From Nephromyces sp. MM_2019 (taxonomy: Eukaryota > Apicomplexa > Aconoidasida > Nephromycida): DNA of 10,242 nt. The notes below the pieces were generated by a model. That model was not told where the DNA came from. It did not search any database and saw only the letters and a list, made by a program, of their open reading frames with translations. The position numbers and the translations under genes are program-made. How positions within the stretch are numbered: position 1 is the stretch's first letter; each line of letters starts with the position of its first letter. Location of the stretch: positions 1 to 10,242 of the forward strand of contig JADHZB010000188.1 of NCBI GenBank assembly GCA_015657535.1, given 5' to 3'. Of this stretch, positions 1 through 7,900 are shown one piece after another.

Positions 1-94
1 ACACACACTGATAGGTACTCAGACACACACACTGATAGGTACTCAGACACACACACTGATAGGTACTCAGACACACACACTGATAGGTACACAG
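1..94. repeat. 24-bp tandem repeat, about 3.9 copies, runs off the left end
   Basis: Units at 1-22 (partial), 23-46, 47-70 and 71-94. The unit is (AC)n followed by TGATAGGTACTCAG; the last copy has ACAC in place of ACTC. A minisatellite built on a CA dinucleotide. Confidence 0.95.
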
Positions 95-487
95 AAATAC
101 ACTCATTACGTTGAGATGGTTATCTAAACCTTTGCTGCGCATGATCAAATTGCAGCATTCAATTCGATTCTACAGTACAGCAGGAGCTGAAGGTGGTTTT
201 AGCAAGGTTTAAATATGGTAATCGCTTCTCAGTCTAAACCCTCTGTGCACAGCTGTATATTATCAAACCCTCCGAACACACAAGCAAATTCAAGTGAATG
301 CATAAACATTTCCTTCAATCTTCTTGCTGCGCTTTAATCCTCAATAATACACATAAACACACAAATTTCGCCAAATAACCACCCCACAGGGATTCTGAAG
401 CATCACCCGCCCCGTTCACCGCACGACAAACCCCCCCCCCCCATACACCCCTCCACACACCCACCCCTACACACAAACTCTACTTAC
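1..487 (-). other. Putative intron of the minus-strand gene
   Basis: On the minus strand it starts GTAAGTAG and is then TG- and GGGTG-rich, including a run of 12 G (12 C at 431-442 on the + strand). Several possible acceptors lie at about 130-400, but the reading frames after them close quickly, so no second exon could be fixed. It ends with the tandem repeat at the left edge of the window. Confidence 0.35.
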
Positions 488-968
488 CTCCCAGCCTAAG
501 ACATAAGGACACACATAATCTTCCCTGCCTTCCCAACCCTCGAGATATGTGTGGGCTCCTCTCTCTCTCTCGTTGCTTTCCTCCTCCTAAGCTTCCCCAA
601 GCATTGAGATAAGCAGCTTTTCCCCCCTCTAAAGCATCAGATAGTCGGTAAAAGAGGTGGGAACTGTGTGTGTGTATACCCTGCTGAGAAGCTGCAGCAA
701 TAAAGGAGCTTCTCTTCGTGACACATCCACAGAAAAAGCTCCAAATCGAAGGAATGATATCAGCAGAAAGACGATAAGATCGTAGGTTTTGAGAAGTTAA
801 ATTTGTAGAGTTAGAAAAACCATCGTTTTCTCGTTGGAGAAACCCTAAATTTAGGGTTTCTGGCTGTGAGAAGCCTTCATTGAATCGCCCAATCCCATAG
901 CATAGATTAGCAAAGAGTTGCAGGGTGATAACACACGCAAGAAAGACATTAGAAAGCCGAGTTTTCAT
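488..968 (-). CDS. Candidate first exon of a divergent gene, signal peptide-bearing
   Basis: Read on the minus strand from ATG at 968: 160 full codons. It begins MKTRLSNVFLACVITLQLF, a textbook signal peptide (short basic start, hydrophobic core, likely cleavage after ANLCYG). An Asn/Ser-rich stretch follows (NDGFSNSTNLTSQNLRSY). A consensus donor, GGGAG|GTAAGTAG, stands at 488/487 in phase 1, and the minus strand beyond it is TG-rich like the introns of the neighbouring gene. An alternative donor (CAGG|GTATAC) at 680/679 has the same phase and would drop the last 64 codons, which look less protein-like. Downstream exons are not visible, so the product cannot be named. It could be secreted or plastid-bound. 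The rest of the gene would lie left of the window. Confidence 0.42.
838..861. repeat. 24-bp perfect palindrome with two telomere-like motifs
   Basis: The left arm AGAAACCCTAAA (838-849) is followed directly by its exact reverse complement (850-861). Each arm contains CCCTAAA/TTTAGGG, the repeat unit of plant-type and some apicomplexan telomeres. It lies within the candidate minus-strand exon. A further TTAGGGTTTCTC stands near 1028. Confidence 0.9.
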
Positions 969-1517
969 GTTCAACAGCTGCGATTTATGTGGAGGTTAGA
1001 CATAGCACAGAGTTCGGCAGGAGAGCTTAGGGTTTCTCAGGCTTCATACTATTGGCAAAGTGTTAGGGAGTTGTATGATAAGAGGTGGAGGATGAAGGTG
1101 ATAAAACTGAAGATAGAGATGAAGGTAGCAGTGATGATGAAGAATAAGAGGAGGAATTTGGGGTGTTCTTTTTGTGTCGATTTGTCTAGTGTGTATTGCT
1201 CTTCTCAAGATGGAAAAGCGAAGCCACTCGACGGAGGCAGAATTGTCGAGATAGTTGAAGCAACCATCCGTGCACAACCATCAAGCTTTTAAGAAACATA
1301 ATAGTGAAGAGTAAGCAAGCAAATCCAGATGGTAAGCTAAGCGAAAATACTCGATAAACCAAAGAAATTTTAAGCAAATGGAATGCGAAAGCATCGGTAA
1401 CCAAAAGCTCTGACAATCATCCAATGAGGAGTAGATAAGTAACATATGATGATGAAAGAGAAAGAGAAAGGCAGCTCTTGGGACTTTAAATCGCCTTGAA
1501 GACGACTTTTTTCGCGA

Positions 1518-1653
1518 TTTCCCTCTTCTAAACAGAGAAAAACCTCATCTTCATTTCTATCCCACGCTTTTTCAAAGCTAAAAACATCCAAAAGATGTCT
1601 TGTCTCACTTTTTCCCTCTTCTAAAGAGCGAAAAATCACATCTTCATCTTCTC
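1518..1653. repeat. Imperfect direct repeat, copies of 41 and 43 bp
   Basis: Copies at 1518-1558 and 1611-1653, both starting TTTCCCTCTTCTAAA and ending in CATCTTCATYTTCT, with a few substitutions and indels between. They are separated by 52 bp. No function evident. Confidence 0.8.
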
Positions 1654-2042
1654 TTAACGCTCCATTTTCGAGGATCTCCCCCTAGAAACGCTTCATAACT
1701 GGCACTGCCCAAGAGAAAACATCTTTTTAGCCTTCAAACAGCCACGGATGCAGTGAATCTACAAAATTATTCAAAAATTTTCTTAAAGCATACCCACTCA
1801 ACGTGGCAAAATTTCTTCAATACAGCCATCAAATAATGAAAAAAAAACTCCTCATCATCTCAATAATTCTATAGATAACTGAAAAAAACCCCAAATAATC
1901 GAAAAAACCCTCAAGTAAAAAACATCAAATAATCCAAAAAAATTACCTCATCTCAAACACGCGCCCCATTAAAAATAACCGCAAATAAATTTCTAAAACT
2001 CCAAAAAAATCCGCCGTCTTCTACTGAAACTGCGTGGCGCCA

Positions 2043-2054
2043 GTGTACATACAC
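2043..2054. promoter_or_regulatory. Palindromic element, copy 1 (GTGTA-CA-TACAC)
   Basis: A 12-bp inverted repeat with a 2-base centre. It is the weakest copy, lacking paired flanking G/C bases. Regulatory role inferred from recurrence only. Confidence 0.5.
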
Positions 2055-2542
2055 CCCGATTGAGAAAAGATTTTTCATTTCCAGGAATTGAAAAAAAGCC
2101 AGAGTTTCACAGAAATGTAGATATCTAGTGCAGCAAAAGTAAAGGAAAAACCTCAAGTCTCCAAAAGACTTAATTTCATGCGTATTTCCTTAACGAACAA
2201 TTATGGAATGAAAGCTACCATTCTGCTACTCTACACTTCTCCGAGAAAAAACATCAATCACTGTGGAACAGCAGCTTTATCTGCTCAAATGAGTTGATTA
2301 TCCCACACTTCTAAAAATCTTCAGCATGAGAAACTTAAAAAACATTTTTCCCCATAAAAAAGCAGATTTTTATCTTCAGCAATCAGCTCCTAGCTAATGT
2401 AGCGGAAGATGATCTAAAGCGCGCGCTCTTTGATGTTTTTCCTTCAGAAACCGGCCAAATCTACAAAACTATCCAAACTAAATCCAATTTTACAAAATAA
2501 AAGCTTATGAAGGCCAAAAAAAGGAAAATCTGAATGAAGAGG

Positions 2543-2560
2543 GAGGTGTACCTACACCTC
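2543..2560. promoter_or_regulatory. Palindromic element, copy 2 (GAGGTGTA-CC-TACACCTC)
   Basis: Two perfect 8-bp arms with a CC centre, sharing the GTGTA-NN-TACAC core with the other copies. Lies in the divergent intergenic region. Confidence 0.55.
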
Positions 2561-2690
2561 TGAAGATGCATAGAACTACTTAAGAGGAGGAAGCTTTCCC
2601 TCAAGAAATTGATGAAAATTGAGGAAGAAAAGATTTTTTTATGTCTAGGGGAAGAGAAGAAAAAGCATTCATGGAGAGGCGTGAGAAATG

Positions 2691-2868
2691 AGCACGCGCG
2701 GACACAGTGACTGGTAGGAGATGGAAGGACATACACACCGCGTTTGGAAGGGGAAAAAAATGCACACACGTCGCAACGCACGCATAACTTCAAACACACA
2801 CTCGCACACGGTCACAAATACACAAGCATACACACTCTAACGCACACAATAAATTTCTTAAAATTTCC
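2691..2868. other. CA-rich stretch at the composition switch
   Basis: The + strand carries CACACA/CGCACA repeats (mainly 2755-2850) between the A-rich left part and the T-rich right part of the intergenic region. No coding frame of quality. A candidate position for the boundary between the two divergent transcription units. Confidence 0.35.
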
Positions 2869-3943
2869 ATGAAAAATTGTGTTTTTTCGAATATCTTCAA
2901 AGGCAAAACCTTCTCTGCTCGATTTTATATAAAATTTTCCCTGGGATGGGTGTACGTACACCCACTACATCCAAAACAAACTGCGTTAGCGCCCCTCAAC
3001 TTCCAGTTTTCGCCCAACTATCCCATGAGCATTGGATTCCACCATCTTCTCCCTCGTAAAACCTTCAAAATGTTTTTTCTATGCTCCTTGACCTGGATTT
3101 TATGTGCTTTTTCAGCTTTTTCTTCTAATTTTGCTTAAATTGTCTGCAATTTTATGTTTTTTACATCTTTTTCGTTTTCACCGTCACGGAACCCTATGGA
3201 ACCTGGAAGACAACGAGAGAAAGGGAGAGGGAGAGAGTTTCAAAGTCCACTCACATGTGATAAAAACTGATGCATAAAAGTCACCTTAAAGATGACATCT
3301 TTTGTTGGGCTTTGGGTTTTTTTCATGTTTTCATGCGTTTTAGGTGTTGAATAGTGAAGTTTTTGCGGTAAAAGCATATATTTTCTCTTCTTTTCTCAGC
3401 TTCTTCGTCTTCAAAGGTCTATTTGGCTTTAAAATTCGTCTATTTTGGATAAGCGCAGGGATATTTTGGTGTTTTTCTACTTTGTCATCGTCGTGTTTTT
3501 GTTTTCCTTTTTGATAGAAGTTGCTAATTACAGTTTTCGTGTGGGAAGGAAGTGTAGCGTCTTTTTTTATCCGGAGAGAGCCTTGGAGTCAGCGGAAAAT
3601 CTCGATTTTTGTGGAAATTTTTATGGAATTTCTGTTTTCGCTAAGATTTGATGGGCATGAGGAGCTTTAATGAGGCATTGAGAATTGATTTTTTTGATTT
3701 GATGTTTTTCTCTTCCTCTCGGTTTTGACTTGTTTTGCTTCTTCTTGGGATTCTCTATTTTCTGATGCTCTAATTTCTCTTGTTCTATAGTTCTTCTCCT
3801 CTCTCATTTTCTTTCCCTTTAACGTCCCCCTCCCTTTCCCAATCTTCCAATCTCTGCCTCTGCTCTCATATTCCACTTCAAATCTCTGCTTCCACTGATT
3901 CTTTTGTTTTCTTCTCTCTCACATTCTCGCTCTTACTTCACTG
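2869..3943 (+). other. T-rich upstream region or long 5' leader of the RimP-like gene
   Basis: No convincing gene; the short open frames (about 2869-3138 and 3445-3651) read as Phe-rich translations of T runs. From about 3700 to 3943 the sequence is strongly CT-rich right up to the ATG, as in a pyrimidine-rich 5' untranslated region. Neither a TATA box nor a transcription start could be identified. Confidence 0.4.
2947..2964. promoter_or_regulatory. Palindromic element, copy 3 (18-bp perfect palindrome)
   Basis: TGGGTGTACGTACACCCA is fully self-complementary and identical over 18 bp to the core of copy 4. It lies about 1 kb upstream of the RimP-like start codon, in the T-rich leader or promoter. 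Confidence 0.6.
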
Positions 3944-4948
3944 ATGAAGCTTTCCCGCCTCTTCTTCTGTTTCTTTGCTGTTTTTTTTCTTCTTCACTCC
4001 TCAGAAACATCTCATTTTTTGCCGTGTGTGTGCTCCCTGCATCTTCACGCTCTTAGTTCTTCTGCATCTACTTTTTCCGCTACTTCTGTTCGCTGTACTC
4101 CTACCGACCGATCCCTTACTTTTAAGCTTAGAAAAAAGCTTTCAAGAGGAGCTCATGGCTTGAAGAAGAGTTGGTATTCCTCCTTTCAAGCTCGGAAACC
4201 TTCAATTCTCTCATTTGCCACCTTCTTATCGCCTCTACTGGGTGTACGTACACCCAGAAAAACAGCTGTTTTGGATGTAATCGAGCTTAAAGTGATCAAC
4301 TCACTCACACACACCGACTCTCTCAACTCACTCACACACAGATTCTACCAACTCATTCGCACACACGGATTCCTTCAGCTCATGCTCACCAGGTTGAGGG
4401 ATGCTTCTTTTGAAGTTATACCAAAGGTTATAGATATTGTGAATGAACCGACTGAAATTGACGGAAAGCTGCAGAAATCTCCGAGTTTTCCCTTCATTTC
4501 ACCCCCAGAAAACCTCTGGATTGACATTAATGAAGTGAAGGAAAAGTATAGGCAATTGAAGGAATTAGCTGAGAAATGGTCATCTTCAATTTCCGCAAAA
4601 AATGGAGAACATGATGAAAAAATAGCAGAAAATGGTGAAGAAGGTGGAGAAAACGAAAGGGAACTGAAAGGAGAAACGAAAACAGATGAAGATGCGGAAA
4701 TTCTTGCATTAAAGGCAGATTCCAGTAAAATGAGTGAATCTGCACTAAAAATCCCTGAAGATGAGAAGATTTTGATGGGTGAAGAAGAGCATTGGCTTTC
4801 TTGGCATTCGATTTTGAGGAGAGAGAAAGATGAAGAAGGGAATGATATACTGAAACCCATTGAAAAGAGCGATTCTCTGGATGATATGAGCGATGATACA
4901 TCCACTAGTTCAAACTATCTGCTAGATATTGAAGATGAGAGCGTCCAG
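3944..4948 (+). CDS. Exon 1: signal peptide, transit-like region, charged spacer
   Basis: Encodes residues 1-335. The start ATG is the first in this frame and is followed at once by a hydrophobic stretch (residues 5-18, LFFCFFAVFFLL core), which decides the start. Cleavage is likely near S20-S23. Residues 22-110 have E21 and D55 as the only nearby acidic residues against about 14 Lys/Arg. Residues 118-146 come from three CA-rich repeats and may be spacer. From about residue 196 the chain becomes Lys/Glu-rich and probably coiled or disordered. The donor is CCAG|GTGGATGTG at 4949. A later start at the Met near 4382 is possible but would lose the leader. Confidence 0.7.
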
Positions 4949-7900
4949 GTGGATGTGTATTTGTGTTGGTGTGTGTGCGTCTTGTTCTGTGGTTTTGCGC
5001 TTGTACTTTTTGGTGTGTTTATATTTACTTTGTGTATATTTCGTTTGAGCTAAGAATGTGTGCTCATGCTTTTGCTACTGCGTGTGTGCTCCTCAACTTT
5101 AACTTGTGTCTTTGGTTCATCTTTAACCTCTGTGTGAATGTGTTTGTATATGTTTGGGTCTATGTGTGTCTTTATATATGTGTGTGTGTATTCCTATTTT
5201 CTTTTGAGCATTTTCTGAATTCCTTCTTCTCAGACTGATATAGCCGAATATGATCTGGAGTATCCTGGTGTGTGCCCCTGGATATCCTGCAAAGATGCTG
5301 AGATCTTCGGCTTCTCAAACACACATAATCAGCCTGAGGACTTCTCCTCAGACAGAGAGGAAGAAGTCAAGGATAAGCTAATAGATGAACCTTCTCAGGA
5401 GGATCTTAGCTTACCCAGGCTTCCTCCTTTGAAGACAGAAGTGAAGGTTGAAGCAAATGCTTTGAGCAAAAATCTGTGTGCTCTTATATGTTCCATGTGT
5501 GTGTCCGTTGGTGTTGGTGCGTATGTGTATGTGCGTGTGTTTTATATGCGTATGAGTGTGTGTAAATATGTATCTTTATATGTATGTGTGTGTGGTTGCA
5601 TATGCGTAAGTTTGTGCTTGAGTGTATATCTGTATGTCTCGGCATGTCAGCAATTACACATGTGCATGAACATCCTTTCATACCTAGCTATCTGTGTGTG
5701 TTCAACGCCTCCAACAGATGCACACTCCCACCTGCCTGTGTGTGTATATATCTATCCATCTATGCGTGTGCCTATCTTTGTTTCTTTATATGTATGTGTG
5801 TGCCTATTTCTCTATCTCTTTATGCGTGTGTACGCCTATCAATCTGGCTATCACTCAATGTTCCAACCTCCACCCTAAATCGCTACAAATATCTCCCCCC
5901 CCCCCGCTTCTCTGCATACACAGAGCCTCAGTGAAGCTCATAGCTTGCAGCTTCTGTGGAGAATGAGAGCTAAATCTTCACCAGAAGAGTGGAAGCTAGA
6001 AGATGATGAGTTTGATAAGCTTCCCAAAGCTCTTCAAGGAAAGTATAAGAGAATAAGAAAGCTGCTGAATCCTCCTGAGAGAGAGAGATTCTTAGATTGG
6101 CTTGATTTAGATATAAAAGATGAAAAAGAAGAGAAGGAGGGAAACTATATGTTTCCTATTATAAAGAAGGAAGATGAGGCAAATACACAGTTTAGAGAAC
6201 ACACACACATTCGCTTTATGGAAGATTCTTGTACTTATCGTCCTCCTTTTTCACCTGTAGGAGGGACGGAGTTGTATGAGGTGTGTATGTGTGTGTGGAC
6301 GGAGGGGGGAGTGATTCAGGGGTGGGTGGGTCAACAGGAGGGTTTATGTGGGCGGGTGTGTTCTTGTGTGTATTTCAGCACCTTTTTGCTTACCGCTTTC
6401 TTTTAAAGCGACGTCGCATGTGTGTGTAAATGGCTGATGCTTTATTAACAGATTCACTCTAAATGCCATTTCTGTTCTCTATCGTAGTGTATTTACACCA
6501 CCATTTTACCCAGTTTCTGGTGCGTTATTGGCCGCTTTGAGCAGCAAAATCTGTCCTTTTCCTCCTGCCAGATCGACGATCCATTGGATTCTCCATGGAG
6601 AAAGCTCGTTGCTTTCGCCATCAAAGATGTTGTTGAGTATATGTGGCCGATACAGCGTAAGCGATACTCAACAGGCTTAACGCTCTATGATCTTCACTGG
6701 CTTCCTGGAAAGCTCGAAGTTTTTGTGTGCAAAAAGACCGATTTACCCCCAAATCGTGGCTCTAGTGTGAGTGGCGCACACACACACTCCACTCCGCCTC
6801 TAACCAAGTATGATGAGCTAAGATTAAAGTATCCAGAGTTAGCGAAACATCCTCACTTTCTCTACTACGAGAAAACCTATTTCCCTGCCTTTTCAAACAG
6901 GAAGATTTCTCTTCATGATCTTCAACAGTTAGCAAAGCAGATAGGCGCCTGCCTTAAGCAGCTGAAGCTTAGCGATGAGATTGATGTGCTAGCACACAAC
7001 GAGCTGGTGGTTTCAAGCCTAGGAGAATCACCTAATGAGCTGTGTTGTAGGAGAGATTACAATGAGTGTATAAACCAAGAAGTGAGCGTGTATATGAATG
7101 AAGAGGAGGGTGAGTTTGAAGAGGGAAACTTGGGGGGTTTTGAGAAGTTTGGAGTGGGGGGGAGATGGGGGGGGGAAGAGGGAGATAGTCAGCAAATCTC
7201 AGCATATGCTAAGTCTTCCGCAGGGAAAGCGCGAAACCACCCCCCTTTGGTCTTGGAAGGAATCCTTGGGGGGTGTGATAACATCCACTCTCTCCTTCTT
7301 CATCATGTAACTGCGGGGAACCAGAAAACTTCTAGTTATTTACCTCTTTTAAGGATAAGGAGGGTGTGTTTGAAGAAGAAAGATTCTGAAGATGATAAAA
7401 TGGGTGGGAGGAGAGGTGGTGATGATGAGATTAGCGGAAGGAGCACGGGGGAGGGAGTGGGGGATATAAAAAGAAGGAGAAAAAGAAGCTCTTTTAGCAA
7501 AGAAGATGGAAGAAAAGGAATGTCCACTGAAGCTTCTTCACTGGATGAAGATGATACTGCCGATTATCGCATATCTGCTCGCTTTCAAAACGATGAGAAA
7601 GAAGAAGGAGCTGCTGAGGCTTCTCTCCTGTATGGGAGGGTTTCTCCCTCTGCTAAACCCCCTGATGAAGAGTACCTCACTCAGCGAACTGAGGATCTTC
7701 TGCTTGGAGCAAGCTCAAGGAAGAGATCTGGAGGGATTAATGAGGAAGAGAAGCTCGAAAAAGCTGATGATTCTCTCTACAAAGTATTGGCTACGGATGG
7801 ATCTGGTAAAGATGAGCAAGTTGATGCCTCTGAAGAGCTTATCTTTTCTCATGAAGATGAAGGAACAGATGTCCCTTCGCCTGCAATGATGAAGCAAGCA

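Larger units (their letters stand above)
969..2690. other. Divergent intergenic region, left part, A-rich on the + strand
   Basis: No convincing gene. An open frame on the + strand (about 918-1292, 124 codons) overlaps the minus-strand exon and has no recognisable features. From about 1740 to 2160 and 2440 to 2660 the + strand is full of A runs. If the minus-strand gene starts here, this would be its T-rich leader or promoter. It holds two of the GTGTA-NN-TACAC palindromes and a 41-43 bp direct repeat. Confidence 0.5.

Noticed and set aside
1..94. CRISPR array or telomere at the left edge
   Set aside because: Repeats are contiguous with no spacers, the unit is a CA-based minisatellite, and it is not a telomeric repeat.
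918..1292. 124-codon open frame on the + strand
   Set aside because: It overlaps the minus-strand signal-peptide exon, has no domain or clear gene-like composition, and no splice or start context supports it.
2461..2799. 112-codon open frame on the minus strand
   Set aside because: Phe/Ser-rich translation of A/T runs and CA repeats; no domain, no good start context.
4375..4905. 176-codon open frame opposite exon 1
   Set aside because: Ser/Phe-rich mirror of the Lys/Glu-rich exon; a typical antisense shadow of GAA/GAT-rich coding sequence.
5476..5878. Cys/Val/Tyr-rich continuation of exon 2
   Set aside because: Translation of TGTG/TATG repeats; composition differs sharply from the exons, and splice sites remove it.
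6408..6417. Palindrome GCGACGTCGC in intron 3
   Set aside because: Ten bases, single copy, no link to other signals; likely chance.
6808..6900. Second possible in-frame intron in exon 4 (CCAA|GTATGA to TTTTCAAACAG)
   Set aside because: The acceptor is good and the phase fits, but the donor is weak and the segment reads like real protein (YDELRLKYPELAKHPHFLYY). A stronger donor at 6767 does not match phase. Kept as coding.
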